DNA of 64,000 bases from Nymphaea colorata (GCF_008831285.2 NC_045138.2:20989934-21053933), one strand, 5' to 3'; shown: positions 42,552-56,456, counted from the stretch's first letter. Translations and numbers: made by a program. Notes: generated by a model not told the origin, from the sequence alone.

Positions 42552-43890
42552 TTCATAAATTATGCACTGTGGGTCTGACAGAAGAAGGCCACATGGAAAA
42601 CCTTTTGGGGATCGGGATGCCACTGATGAATATGATTCAAAACTTGAATATTAGTCTTATAGTGCAAGAAATTACAACACAGGTTCAAGACTTTGATACC
42701 CAATTCCCTACCGCGGCTTCTTTGCACCATTGAGAGAATCGGCGTTCAGCGGCTTTCTAGAGCTCATGCTAGTGTTGGGCTTTCAGACCTGCAAAAAGAA
42801 CGCCGAACAGGTGGAACAGTTTTTTGTTACATGATTCAGCAGAAACGTGTTCTTGTGGAAGCTGCTTTAACCCCTCAAGGAACTTGAGAGGTGGAAGAAA
42901 TTTCTGGGGAAAACCTGCAGATATTGCCAACGATTTGAAACTAACGCAATTTGGTAGTGTTGTTGGAAAAGCTACTTCATTGGAGGCAATGGCTTTCGTG
43001 TGCTATGGATGAACAGCCTGCGAGTCCCTGCTGACTATGCTAAGTAAGGACTAAGGGCCAACCTGTTACGGTTTGTGGATTTGTCAACTTGGGCGATAAG
43101 TTGCTCTTGTTTCCTTTGACTCTAGAACATGTGGAAAACCATACACTGGACAAATATCTTGGGTTTACTCGTGCCTGCCGTAACAATGTATCTTCCCGGT
43201 TATTTTCCACCCAGGCAAAGAAGAGTTGGGAGGAAATGGTGGAATAACTATGGGAGGGAAAACAACCGCATCCAGAAAAAAGAGAAGTGATTATCAATAG
43301 CAGTAGCAAAATGGCCCTATACCAACTGATATCCTCAGTGTCTCAACGAACTTTTCACCAGCTGACTATTGACAGGGAAAACAACAGGAGAATAAGCATA
43401 CAAAAGGGAAAAACAGAGCTCAAAACACCAACACCAAATGTGAAGTTCATCCAAGCAAGGGAAACTAAACAACGGATTGACCAATCACCAAAATATTGAG
43501 CCAAATGTGCTGAACATTTATCTAAGAAAATGAGGATAGTTCCTGTTTGGACGTTCTTCCAATCGTGACTGCGATTCAGATGATTGAACTTCAATCTCGA
43601 TGCTCATTCGTTTATTAGCTTGACTGCTTCACAACTACCGTGTACTTTATTGCCAGACAAAATTGTACATGTATGATTTTCATCAGCCCAAATAGATAAA
43701 AAGTCCTAGTAAACATCGATACAATAATTTCACAATCTGGCTCTCAGCTCGACGAGGCTAATGATCAAACTATGATCTCCATTTGTTCAAGACACAAGAA
43801 AAGGATGCAAGCACCGAATGAACCAACCATCATTCCAAGAGTGAGCTGCTATTTCCATGTTATGGCTAATGCCACGGGACAATTTAAATT
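42552..43890. other. Intergenic region between convergent PPR and VOA1-like genes
   Basis: Presumed 3' UTRs of two convergent genes. Short open frames occur but none shows a family motif. Confidence 0.6.
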
Positions 43891-45493
43891 TTAGGACTCT
43901 TGAGGTGTCTCAAACCTTGTGGGAGTCTCGATGCCCATCATACAGCAGAGACCAGATAACAAGATTATAAGTAGGACGATACCCTGAAACAGAAAGAGAA
44001 GAGTCACACACTAGAACCATGCAAAAGGAACTCAAAGTACAGAACAGCATAAAACTAAGAAAGCTCGAAAGTGAATCGACAAGGGCTAGAATGCAGCTTT
44101 TGTTCATGAAAAAGATAATTACCACAAAAACGCCTTCCAAAAGAGATGATTTAATCTGGCATACTCCATCACATGTGGTGTTTGTCGAAGTGTTTCCGGT
44201 GCCGCTCTCAGCAAGAAACCTCTCCAAGGTGCCATAAGGAAACTTCAAAGGGATGTATGGATCTGAAGCATAAAGAATTGTGTATGCAGCACCAGTGTCC
44301 TCCATGGAAGAGATCAATTCAGATAGAATGGCACCTAGAAGCCCAATGAAAACCCAGTGATTAGAGAAGCACATGGTCATAAAGAGAACTTCAAGGGACA
44401 GAAAAATACCTTCAGTATCACTCTTTTCAGAATAATCAGCTACATCATCACAGAACACAATCAAGTCTGTGTGTTCATTCTGTCTCGAGTTCATCCTCGT
44501 CTTTACAAAGTCCTGGAAGGCATGTTGTATCAATCAGAGTTTGTCACAAGAAAGTAAGGACGAGAAAATTGTCTAAACTTGAATTACATTGAATGCACTG
44601 GGACCAGCCAGCCTCTTGAACGCCTTATTCTCCAAAGCACAAGATTGGAAGAAAGTAATATCATTTGGTCGTGAGTTCCCACAATGATCAGTGAAGCTTG
44701 AAACTAGAAAATTTTCCAATGTCTGCTTATTGTGATCCGCAGCAACAAATGGGAGTGCTAAAGAAAAATTTGATCCTGTAAATGATGCCTGGAAACAAAA
44801 AAAGAAAAAATTACTTTCTCAATAAAACAAATAGAATACGATAGTTCAAGACAATGATAGAAGCAACTACCTCAAGTAACTCCAGAAGCTTGCGAACTCC
44901 ATGTCTCTTTTTTGATATATCTGCAGAATGCAACTTAAAGATGGAACAGAAAATGTCAGCAATGTTTCAACTTTGAAGAAAAAAATGAATATTGATTGAG
45001 CTATATGCACAACCTAGGCTGATGGACATGTTCTACCATAAGGCATTCAATTTCATGCTTATTTTGGCAAAAGAAAACATGCAAGATTCTGAGGAAAAAA
45101 AATTTTGAATAGCACAAGACGTGTGCTTGTGTTATGACTCAATCACACCGTCATTCATCCCAGACCCACAAGGGCTAAATGTTGACAAAACCAAACATCA
45201 GCACGGCACTACTGGTGCATAGAAGACAAAGTAAATCTCCAGAAATGCACAATTAAGAGGATAAAGCACTCCACGAGAGGAAGTCAATTGATCATTTGGT
45301 TGCAGTTTATATATACGAAGGAAGGCTTGAGCATGAGTAGATCTCTAGACTTCTTCAAGTTCAGTTATTTCCAGAAATAAGGCAAAAACTATGTCATACA
45401 GGTGTGACGTGTGGGTGCGGGTGCTGCACTTCCCAAGAAAACATGGGTGCGGGTGCTGCACTTCCCAAGAAAACATGGGTCCTGGTGTGGCGA

Positions 45494-45532
<39 letters not shown>

Positions 45533-48500
45533 CTACCAAACTAGCAATGAAACTGTTGACACGTAATAAAAATATCAAGATATTTACCAAACTGGATTTT
45601 GTCAGTGCTTCAAAACTTCAAAATAAGAGAAAGCAATTTCTTTGTTGCTGCACCCAAGACGCACACGATCCTCATCCGACACGACTCAGCTGTGGCAACC
45701 TTTTTGAAGAGTCTATGTTACATAGGGCAAAAAAGTAGTAGAGATCAAGAGGACACAAGCAGTCAAACCAGTAAATTTTTTGTCCTCCTACTCAGCAGAG
45801 GTGGCTTAGCAGCCTAATCCTCAACAAGGATCTAGTTCCAAATCGCATGCAGCCAACATGGTCAAGCAAGTGTGGTGGCAGGTCTTAGAACAAGCTAAAT
45901 TCCAAAACTTGGTCTGTCCAAGACATTCCTGCAGGACATCACACAAAACACTTGAACTTGTTGAGTGGCAAACATTTACGCTTTTTTATTGGTTTTTACT
46001 TGCTCGAACTCTCTCAGAACTACTCTGATGAGCGATTGAGCCAGTGCTCAAGTAATATGCACTCAATAATGGTTAGAAAACTGCTTGTGCATACACTACC
46101 AGGGCCAGCTGGAGCTTTGACTGGCCAACCACCTCTTTATCATGTCCAGTTATACTAACACGGTAACACCACTACGGTGAATAGTTGGCAGTCTGCATGC
46201 CAAGGACAAATTCACCATTTTTTTGCATGTATCAAGCAATACATCACGATTTCCTTGTGTGCACAAAGCAATCATGGGCCCTGGCTTGGCCACATTACCT
46301 ACCTTCTCTGCACCGGACCACCTTACCTGGCCACAGTTGCATAAAAGCCAGGTACTTCTCAGGCTAACCAGTATGGATACCATGAAAGTGCACAGTATTG
46401 GGGGTCAATAACTTGAGTATAATCAAGATAAAATAAAGATGGTGCAGATCATCAATGGTGCTCCAGCAATAAAACAAAAAGAGCTATTCTTGGGAATGAA
46501 CGCTGCTAGGTAAAAAATTGGGCTACATGAGATTATATGAGGATTATATGAGGAACCAATTGGGCTACTAACAATTGACTTACAGAATACCTCAGTTCTT
46601 TCAGATTATATGAGGAACCAAAGAAGGAAATTAAAATCTTACAGGCTAGTGAGTTTCCTACATTAGATATTTCAAATTTATTCAAGTGAAAAGAAGTATC
46701 TAAAGAGGTTTGAACTTTCTAACTACATGAGAAACAGACAAATCAATTGTTGAAACGACAACATAATGACAAGTGTATGCAAAAGGTACTTGGAACAAAT
46801 TTTGCAAAAAAAACTCCTGGACACAAACCTCTTTTCCAACAAAGAGTAGCGCAATATCCACAGGTTCACTTTGCCTCCCAGAAGAGCACTGCAAAGACAA
46901 ACAAGCATGTAACCACATTTCTACTTCAACCACTGCTTGGCAAAGCTAGAAAGGCCACAGATCACAATTATTCATCAGTTTCAAAGATCCAGAATACAAT
47001 ATTGATTACCAGAATGTCTGACCATCCACCTTCGGAAAGAACAGACTGGGCTAAATCCTTTGATGTGAGTGTACGATAGTCTACCACCTCCTTGAGGCCG
47101 TTATTTGATCTGCAAGCAGCGGAAGCAACATTAGAGAGAGAAAAAGAGAGAGAGTAGTGAAAATCACAAAAGTTAGAAGGCATACTTTGTATGGGAAATG
47201 ACAGAAGAAAATGACTAAATAAACAGGATTGCAGGCAAAATATGGCAGATAAGAACCACCATTGTCAAGCATTAGATTTTCTGAGAGCATGATGCTTTCG
47301 CTTGGAACAAAATAAATTGTAATATGGTGAAAGAATGTTAGGACAAACATCAGACATGGATTCAACCTACTCAAAGCACAGACACAATGATAATGCAACT
47401 ATTGACTACAATGAAACAGGAAATGGGGCAACGAAGTGATGCATGTAATTGTTAACTATAATGTGTCATTTCACCCATTATATGCTATGTCACATGAGTG
47501 TGGGGTGTGGGTGCTGCTGCTTGTGTGGCACATCCCAAAAAATTTGGGTGCAGCGAGGGTATATATATATATAATTTTAAGCTTATTTCTTAGCTCAATC
47601 TGTTTTTGTTACTTTTATTAATGTAAATAAAGAAAGAAAGGTAGAGAGAAAAGAAAAAAATAATAATAGAAAAATATTTTGAACATGCATAAAAGAGGGT
47701 CCAGTTGCGGTGCGTGTCGGAGCTACACCCGTATCCGCACCAACACCAGCGTCGTGTCAACACGGGTGTGGCACCTTCTAAGATTTTGTAATATCAGATT
47801 ACCGTGTCATCCAACAAAGACTTATGCACAGAAAAACAAGAAAGAAGGAGAAGAGAAGTGTCAAAGGACAGGGATGGCAGCAGCAGCAGCTCTGTTTGTT
47901 GAACCCTAAGATTATACTATGAAATCAATCTTTTACACCATGGACTAATAAGTCCCATTAAAAACAATGAATATTACAATTGATGAGAAAACACAACGTT
48001 AAAAAGGAAACACCTAATATGACATCTGAATCTGGATCCAGATCCAGACGTCATGACCCAAACCTTAAACACGTTTTAACACCCTCCCTCAAGTTGTACA
48101 TGGTCTTGTACAATGTACAACTTGTACTTTAGCAACCAGAATTGTCATACTGTTAATCCTTTAGTAAATAAGTCTGTCAGCTGATCTTCAGTTCTAACAT
48201 GTTGGGGCTCTATCTTCTTTTCCTCAACCTTGTCGAATAAAATGTTGATCAATTTCAATGTGTTTGGTCCTGCATGCTAAATGGGATTAAAAACAATGTT
48301 AATTGCACTTTGATTGTTACATAAGAACACTGAGCAAGCAATCTTCTCCCCTAAATCATTCAACAAATGTCTAATCCAAGCAGCTTCTATTGTGCCTACA
48401 GCCATTGCTGTTATTCTGCCTCGGTACTAGATTGTGCCACAGCCTTTTGTTCTTGACTACTCCAAATGCCCTATGAAAACACAATAACCACTCATCGACC

Positions 48501-51500
48501 TCCTTTCATTTGGATCACCTGCCCAATCCACATTTGTATAAGTGATTATCTCATGTCCATAATCCGCATTGTCATTCTTATGGTAAACAAAGTCGTCTTT
48601 ATAAGTGCCTTTTAGATATCTTAAAATGTGCTTCAATGCCTCCATATGACCTTCTCTTGGAGCATGCATAAATTGAGAAACCTGATTAACAACATAAACA
48701 ATGTCAAGCCTGGTAAAACTGTAACATACCAACAGGCAACAATGTTTCGAGAACCCTCCCAGAACATAATCTCTGATGCAATACACTAGAGTAGTAACCG
48801 GTCTACAATTTGTCATGCCTGTCTTTTCCAAGAGATCAAGAGTATATTTTTGCTGCATGAGTGTCAATGTGTCCCCTTGTCTACCAACCTCTACCCCAAG
48901 AAAGTACCTCAATTCTCCTAAATCCTTCATCTTAAAGATCTTCATTAAAATTTGTTTTACCTCTCCCACATGCTCATTTGAACTCCCTGTTATAACAATA
49001 TCATCAACATATATGAGGAGAAGAGTTGTTATACCTTTCTTTTGGTAGACAAATAAGAAATGATCCGATGAACATCTCCTAGAAACCAAAACCTTGAATC
49101 TGTACAGAAAAACTCTCAAACCAAGAACGAGATGCTTGCTTAACCCATACAAAGATCTTGTCAATTTGCACACCCAAGTGGAAGGATCTTTTTTTAGCAT
49201 ATCGTGAGGGTTGTTCCATATAAACTTCTTTCTTCAAATCTCCATGCAAGAATGCATTCTTAACATCCATCTGACTGAGTGTCCATCCTTGATCAAAAGC
49301 TAACGATATGATGATATGCATTGTATCCATTTTAACCACCGGACTGAAAGTTTCGTCATAATTTTCGCCATATTGTCGCGTGAAACCCCTAGCAACAAAA
49401 CGTGTCTTATATCTTTCAATGCTCCCATCGGGTTTATATTTTATTTTATAAACCCATTTGGAACCAACAACATTAATTCCTTTTGGTCGTGGTACCACAT
49501 CCCAAGTATGAGACTCATGAAGAGCTTCCATTTCTTTATTCACAGCATCAATCCATTGTCGCGATTTGACAGCTTGATTGAGAGAGAGTGGCTCATCCTG
49601 CTTTGTGAGTTGAGACATAAATAGTTGAAAATCAAGAGAAAATGTATCATGACTCACCCATCGTTGAATTGGATGCTAAATACGAGTCGATCTCCCCCTT
49701 GTTCAGTAGTGGTTACCTCTAGACTACTCGGCCCCTTTTCTCTACCTCTTCTAACATATACTTGTCCAGAAAAGTGCTCAATAGGACGTTCTTCATCGGT
49801 CTGAAGGTTGCTTAAACTCTCATTACTGTTCGAGGATGAATGAATGGTGGATTGACATGTCTGCTACATATTGGTAAAAATATCAACACTCAACCATAGA
49901 TCATACATCTCCACTACTCTAGGTTGCACTTGATCTGACACGTCCATGCCAAAATCTTGTTCATCAAAAACAACATTTCTGGAAGTTCTAATACGTTTTG
50001 AAGTGGGATCATAACACCGATATCCTTTATACTCATCTGTATATCCTACAAATCTGCACTTTACCGCCTTGTCTTGAAACTTATTTCTCAAAGATGAATT
50101 AATATGCACATAACATACACACCCAAAAGCACATAGTTCATTATATCATGGATGTTGATCAAACAAAATATAATAAGGAGATTTTCCGTTCAAGATGGAC
50201 ATAAGGAGACGGTTTATAATGTAGACCGACGTATGAAAAGCCTCGGTCCAAAGGCTAATGGGCACATTATTGTCATGTAACATGCTCATAGCACTTTCTA
50301 CTTTATGAAAATGCTTCCTTTCTGCAACTCCATTTTGTTGCGGGATATATGAGCAAAGATGATAACCTATTTCTGTCAACCTGCACAAGCCTGACAAATG
50401 GACAAAACTGGAGGCCAAATATGGAGGAAAATAAGAACTATAGAGCACAGTCACAAATAACGTCTCTGAGTTTTAAACGGCGAGGTTATTCTCCGGTATA
50501 ATATGGCGAATTTGAAAAGAATGGGAAAAAAAGAAAAAAACACAGTAAATTTTTTAAAATTTTAAAAAACTAAAAATAAGGAAAAATAAAATAAGTGAGA
50601 AACTAATAACACAAACATCAAAATAAGTAGATTTGCAACAAATAAAAAATAGAAAATGAAAAAAAATGTTCGGCATTAAAAAACTGAAAAAAATGAAAAA
50701 AGTGGAAAAAAGATAAAAAAAAACGCGTTAAAAAACGGGTTAAAAACGTGCTTTTTTCGTTTTTAATGTTTCTTTAAAAAAAAACACAGTTTTTTTAAGT
50801 TTTAAATCGCATTTTTTTTTTGTGTATGGAGCAGATCTGACCTGCTGATTGTGGAGGCCGTTTTAGAAAAGCTCCACCCACCAAGCTAGGGGGTCAGTTT
50901 AGGACCTTCAAGTTGAAGGATGACAGCAGTCAGCACTCAAGGATCTCGATCAGAATATATCTTAGGTAAACAAAAAAGCCCCTTACACTTTACACAGTGT
51001 TCACAGCACCTCAAGTCCATGGATCTGATGTGACAAGGATCCACATCACGAACCAGGGTTTGATAAACTAAGGATCCTAAGTCAGATTTAAAGTCCGACC
51101 CAGAAACATTATCTTCCATTTTAAACAGTAGGTAAGGTCACGAAGTAACAGGAATTAGGATGTAAAAGAAAACAGGCAGCAATATCAACTAAGTAATCAG
51201 AAATTTCTGAATATCTAACTTTACCTTCTTTACAATGATTCCCAACTCACATACAATTTTTTTATTCATATACTACCAGAAAATTTTTCTTAGTAAAATG
51301 CTTTTGCATCATTGAAAAGATCCCCATCAACTCCTTAAAAATGATACAAGGCCATCAGAGCTACATTTGTTAGGCCCACCCAAACCATTTGAATCTGTGA
51401 GAGATTCTTCTGCATTTCACCCTATCCATTTGAATCTGTGAGAGATTCTTCTGCATCTTAACCAGGAGCTTGTTTAGTAGAATTCTTCCTTGAATTTATA

Positions 51501-53471
51501 TGGATCCCAAACATCTTCTCATTCAATTTCACAAGTAATGTCAAACAAGCTTAACCAGAACCTACCTTCTTATGAAAATCAAAATGTAGCACTGTAACAT
51601 GAACATTGTCTTTCATACATATGTTGTATTTATCTGCAGCAAGGCCAGGTATTCTTGAGTATGAATCAAGTAGATGCCAGGTCTGATTTCACACATTTTT
51701 GCCATTTTACAATCTTGTCAGAAGCCCAATACCAACCATATACTTGCTATACCAACCATATACTTGCTTGTGATAAGTGTTTCTGTAACCAAATACTTAA
51801 CTTACCTTATGCTTTTCGTCCGTTAAGCCATCTAAATAGACATATTTTAAACTTTTATTTAAGCATATTTCATACATAGGGGATCTGCTTTTCTTTTCGT
51901 ATGTGCAGCAGAACTTCACCACTTCATTACAAATCAATTTTATTACTTAATGAGAACAACATGCTAAACCTGACACATTTCATTATAATGGATGATACAA
52001 CGAAGACCCAAAGAAGGGGCTCACGGCCCACCAATTTTCAGTAATTAGAAAAAAAATGTTTCACTGGTTTAAAATCCAATTTATTTTCCGTAGCAGTTCA
52101 TCTTGCTTCTTTATCGCTTACTAACAAATGTCAATAGAATCCCTTTTTATTGTGAGGCCAGGTAGAGTAAAGAACTTACTAGACAAATAAATATCATAAG
52201 CCTACAAAGTAGCTGACAATCATGTCAGCTCCACCAACTATGTGGAAAATTATGCACAAAAAGTTAGGTATTTGCTACACCTCATCAGGCTGCATATATT
52301 TGCCTGTGTGTTTGGAAAGAAGGAGCGGGGGACGAGGTTGGGGTTGATTGGTCGAACATTAGGAGTTGAAACTAGTTTCCTTTACTATCCTATATAGTAT
52401 AATCTGCTTTGCATGATCAAGATGCAGTATAATGGTGAAAAAGCATTGTTAACTGGAGGAAGAAAATTTTGGAATCTGAAAGAAAGCACAACCTAATAAG
52501 GCTAATATTAGGATAGATGGTAAGCGGAAAATGATCGCTACAGTGTGCTCCTCAAACATATCAATAAATTCTGATGAAGTTTGCAGATAAGGCTGTAGTG
52601 CAAAACCAATTCCTTACGAACTACCAGTCTTAGAGAGCAAACAATTCAACATGTAACTGGATTTCAACAGCGAAATAAGAAATGTTTGATAAAGTCAATT
52701 TTCTTTTAGCTTAAGAACAAAAGTATGCTGTATATGAAAAAGAAAAGCAGGAGTAAACATAATCATGTGATTACTCAACGTAGAAAGCAAGCATTGACTC
52801 ACGAGGACAACCAATGACAATTGACAATCGATGACAGGAAAACTCTTAATTAATGCCATAAAATAGGAATCATCCACAAGAATTCAGGTTTGTAAAGTAA
52901 CACTGTTCCAACATTCTAACCAGCAAAACCATTGTATGCACAGTAACACTAACCCTCCAACCCCATAGTTGGCAAGATATCCAGATACCAAGATTCTCTT
53001 CATTTACGTAAAACGGGCATCTCCATACTTCAGAGATAACCACCAGCAGTTATGTGCTATAGGGAAGCATATGAAGGTTACAACAATAAAAGGGTTTATT
53101 TTCTGTCAAATGTAGGATTACTTGACTTGAAATTTTCTGTTTTTGTTTAAATACTTCTACATTCGATAGAATTCTACTAAACAAGCCCAAGCAGCTCAAC
53201 TGCTTTTAATTTCCCCCAAGAAAGATACTATTCTTCTTGACATGCCACAAGCATCCATATCCAGCAAATAGTCAATCATTCAAACAATCACAAGCTGATG
53301 AGGATCCCCAAAATCAAGAGAAATACTATGTACAAGAAAGCAACGACAAGCATACCCATGGCGATACCGAGTCCAAAGAAAAGCAGGAGCTGTCTTGGGA
53401 AATGATGAGACGCAGACTATGTGTACAGCAGCAAAAAGTAACACCAAGGAAACAATCAGAACTCTCCCCAT
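43891..53471 (-). CDS. VOA1/Ac45-like V-ATPase accessory membrane protein (8 exons, 315 aa)
   Basis: Single-pass type I membrane protein. Exons in coding order: 53471-53356, 47109-47010, 46888-46829, 44933-44871, 44788-44588, 44512-44410, 44334-44123, 43983-43891; phases join to 948 nt. It starts with a signal peptide (MGRVLIVSLVLLFAAVHIVC, residues 1-20) and TAPAFLWTR, followed by a lumenal domain with LSEGGWSDILC, PVDIALLFVGKELHSADIS and LALPFVAADHNKQTLENFL. It ends with a membrane segment and a short tail ending GIETPTRFETPQES. This layout matches the V-ATPase S1/VOA1 transmembrane family, linked in yeast and animals to V-ATPase assembly in the ER; that role in plants is inference. An alternative upstream in-frame ATG at 53519 would bury the signal peptide, so 53471 was preferred. 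Intron 1 (47110-53355, 6.2 kb) carries a copia fragment. Confidence 0.82.
45403..45530. repeat. GGGTGCGGGTGCTGCACTTC duplication next to a (TA)n array
   Basis: The block GGGTGCGGGTGCTGCACTTC plus CCAAGAAAACAT occurs twice in succession (about 45412-45478). It is followed by GGTGTGGCGAGGA and a TA tract (45497-45528). It lies in intron 3 of the VOA1-like gene. Related GGGTGC...GAGG-(TA)n pieces occur at about 35680-35712 and 47505-47573. Confidence 0.7.
47490..47573. repeat. Dispersed GGGTGC-type repeat ending in (TA)n
   Basis: TGTGGGTGCTGCTGCTTG, CACATCCCAAAAAATTTGGG and GCGAGGG lead into a TA tract. This resembles the repeat at 45403-45530. It lies in intron 1 of the VOA1-like gene. Confidence 0.5.
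47897..50454 (-). mobile_element. 5'-truncated minus-strand Ty1/copia element in VOA1-like intron 1
   Basis: A 3' LTR-like repeat lies at 47897-48081 (minus strand TGTTAAAACGTG...TTAGGGTTCAACA), preceded on the element strand by the polypurine tract GAGGGAGGG (about 48083-48091). Upstream come RNase H, RT and the integrase C-terminal half, in copia order. The integrase catalytic core start, protease, gag and 5' LTR are missing. Confidence 0.8.
48090..50454 (-). pseudogene. Broken copia pol (integrase C-terminal part to RNase H)
   Basis: Minus-strand fragments: YIPQQNGVAERK (50340 region, integrase), FVGYTDEYKGYRCYDP (about 50040), WVYKIKYKPDGSIERYKTRF and MDVKNAFLHGDL (RT, 49230-49470), the catalytic YVDDIVIT (about 49000), FLGVEVGRQ, and the RNase H TNVDWAGDPNERRSMSGYC (about 48500). 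The frame breaks several times, with stops near 49200 and in the last 350 bp. Confidence 0.85.
50461..53355. other. Rest of VOA1-like intron 1
   Basis: Non-coding. 50500-50830 is an A-rich then T-rich tract with repeated TTAAAAAACG-type words. A 20-bp exact duplication lies at 51729-51768, and a 41-bp-period duplication (CCATTTGAATCTGTGAGAGA) lies at about 51385-51460. No gene was recognised. Confidence 0.6.
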
Positions 53472-54048
53472 TTCCTCTCCCGCCGAGATGCAGAGTTTAA
53501 TCCCCCTTCCTTCTTCCAACCTTTAGCAAAACCTCAACACACCTAACAGAACAAATCTCCGGTACAATGAAATCCTGCGGTTCCACTAATAGAACAACCA
53601 AAAAGAGAGAAGGTAACGTAATTTGATAGCGTGAATCAGATAAACACACTTTTGCGCTCTGGCAGTAATTTAACGAGCAAAATTAATAAAAATTGAGGTG
53701 GGCCGGCATAAAGTAAGATGAACGGAAAGACCAAAAGTTGCAATTTAGCGCCCAAAATGAGGAAAGCTAAAAATCGTGAAGGAGAAAACCCTAATAGATC
53801 AAATGCAACCGAAATCCAGATAAACGATGATAGCGAACCATTAATCATAGGGATCGGGAATCAGACGGATCTGATATCGGAGAGACCAAATAACTTGTGA
53901 TTAATAGAGACTGTTGAAATCGAAAGAAGGAGAAGGCATGGTACGGAACAGTGAACAGGGCGTTCGCCGGTCCGGAATAATGGATTCCCAAGCTTCGATA
54001 AAATTGCTGTGAACTTATTCACATCTCTAATAAGTAATTGAACAACGA

Positions 54049-54094
<46 letters not shown>

Positions 54095-55658
54095 ACCAAT
54101 GATGCAAAGAGGAACGGATTGTAAGCGAGATCAAACTGAAGATGGCCGAGATCCACTGAAGCAAAGCAAACAGATTATGCGAGAAATCGATGTGAGGATA
54201 GCCGGACGGAGGATCTCTCTGTCACCCCCTCTCTCTCTATCTCTCTCTCTCTCTGTCTCGTGAACCTGAAAGCAGGGATTTACAAACGGTGGGCGTTGTC
54301 CGACCCCTGGGCTCAGGCTTGCACACAGTCGCTGGCGAATTTCGTCGTAGGTCCCTCCTTCTCTTTTATAAATCTCAGATTCACCACCATCTTTTAGTTT
54401 TCCCAAAACACCACTAGAAATCCTCGGGACTTCAGGGAACCGAACCGTGTCCTAAGAATCAGATCCGTCTTGGAAAAGTTTTAAGGTCAGAATCTCGAAG
54501 TATTAACTGCTTAAGAAAAATGCATGGAAAAACTTTAAACGTGGAATGATTTTAAAGAGAATTTATGGACTTTTTAATTTTTTTTTATGAATGAAAAAAT
54601 TGTAAACTATAAAGATTAAAAAAGTTCTAAGTGCAGACCAAGTTTCAGTTCAAAATTTCCGGGCCGATACTTTCAAATCCTGGTTTTAGAAGTTAATAAG
54701 TGTTTGAATGACAAAAAAAACTGAGTTTCTTAAAAGTGAAAACCGGGGTTTTGCCTTGTCATCTAAACAGGTAAACTAGATTTCGAAAGTTTATTAAAAA
54801 AAACTAAGTTTTAATAAAACCAAGTTTTTGAGATTGTTCAACCAAAGGCTTTCATTCTTTACCTCATCAAAATTGCAAATCACTTGTATGCAAATGGCTC
54901 ATTTTAGAATCATCATGAAGAGCAATTTGGAGAACAGAGAATCAGGACGCACCAACCTCAATTGAATTCAAGAATACTATAATGAACCGTATCCGATCAC
55001 AAATCAACAAAAAGAAAACTAGAAAATTGATGTCTGGATTTTAGAATGAATGTGTAAAATTGCAAATCTGGTGAACCATGAACCAGATTACTTTGGATTT
55101 TTCTCAAAGTTATAAGCTGCTTCGGCCAAGGATCAAAGGGCAGTTATAAGTTGCTACGAAGGTGTGGAAACCCAATGGACCGCCTGTATTTAGAATGAAG
55201 CCCATGAACCAGAACACAAAAAGCAAGATAGGGAGCAGGCAGGACTACTTATGCATGTTGAAGTTTCAAAAAGAAGAATAGTTTTCATCTCAGAGACAAT
55301 TTGGGATAGTGTGACCCTAACTGGTCCAAGCCCCAAAGTTGACAGCAGATATTTAAAAATTTACACACTACAGTAAGATGCATTCATCATGCAAACTCCA
55401 AGAAAACTTGCCTATTTTGTATTGTGCATATAGATGACAAAAAATGAGCCAGGCAGTGCATATACACACACGAATGTAGAGCAAATTCCCTAAGAACATT
55501 CAGTGGTAAGTAATTCAATAACATTACAACTTCACCTTTTGTAGCAATATGCAATTAAGAAACGCAATAACTGAAGGAAAAAAGTCGAGTGGAAAAGTAT
55601 AGATCAACCACCGGCAATTAATAGAATAACATAAACTAGGCAACCATGAGACACTTAC
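53472..55658. other. Upstream region of the VOA1-like gene
   Basis: It holds a (GA)n tract at 54055-54093 and a CT-rich tract at about 54222-54258, typical of plant leaders and core promoters, followed by AT-rich sequence without a coding signal. I looked for the missing 3' exons of the isopentenyltransferase fragment here and found none. Confidence 0.55.
54055..54093. repeat. (GA)n microsatellite
   Basis: Uninterrupted AG dinucleotides upstream of the VOA1-like gene. Confidence 0.95.
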
Positions 55659-56190
55659 TTTTCTAATGTCATTTAGATGTATCCTATTTGCTGACGCAGG
55701 ATCGAGCTTCCTAAGGAGATCCAAATCACAAGTTGAGTCCTCACAAGTTTGATTGCTGCTTAAACAGGCAACAGCATGTCCTAAAACAGGTGATCACAAT
55801 GGTAACGGTGAGAACAGTAACCATTACAGCGTCATGCACCCAGAAAATAAAAGAAAAAAGAGCATTAGTATACTTACCAAGATACTCACCTGAAGTACAT
55901 GCATCCATTTCTTCCATCAGGTCATCAAGTAAGAATGGGCTCACATACAAGACAATCCAAGAACAAAGATAAAATAAGCCAGTATGAAAAGATGAGTAAT
56001 ATTTTGTCTATGGCCAAACGGCTTGGCCCTAATATATAAACTTATAAAATGGACAAGAATTTCTTAAGTTCCTAATTTGGGACTCTGGCCTCTTGAAACT
56101 GCCATACAAGTATCAGCACTTACCATGACAATAATACCCTTATATTTCCTATGAGAACAGGTAACGAATTGTCAGAGGCAGAGAACAAAA

Positions 56191-56380
56191 TGTAACACCC
56201 CAGAAGTTTAGTCATGTATCGAAGATTGTGATGGAACTTCAATGGCTTATAAAAAGATGTCATTAATGAGAAGATTGTCCTGGTTCCTAGCCTTTTTAGG
56301 TTAGAACTGAAACTGCTAGGGAGCGAGTTGGGATCCGTCGAACTAGGGGCCCGAGCCGCAGAGTGGGTCGGGTTGTTACA
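56191..56380 (+). repeat. Left LTR of the TRIM
   Basis: 190-bp TG...CA repeat, followed after one base by the primer-binding site. Confidence 0.9.
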
Positions 56381-56456
56381 GTGGTATCAGAGCAGTTTCA
56401 ACACTCGGACCTAGGGTCCCACACGCACGGATGCGTGTGCCTCAAGGGGGGTGGAT

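Noticed and set aside
43910..44533. 207-codon minus-strand frame as one exon
   Set aside because: It reads through two introns of the VOA1-like gene. The splice borders and homology separate it into three exons.
44871..44920. An acceptor at 44921 for VOA1-like exon 4, implying a missing micro-exon
   Set aside because: Using the AAG acceptor before 44933 adds LHSAD in phase 0 and restores the family's VGKELxSxDIS motif, so no exon is missing.
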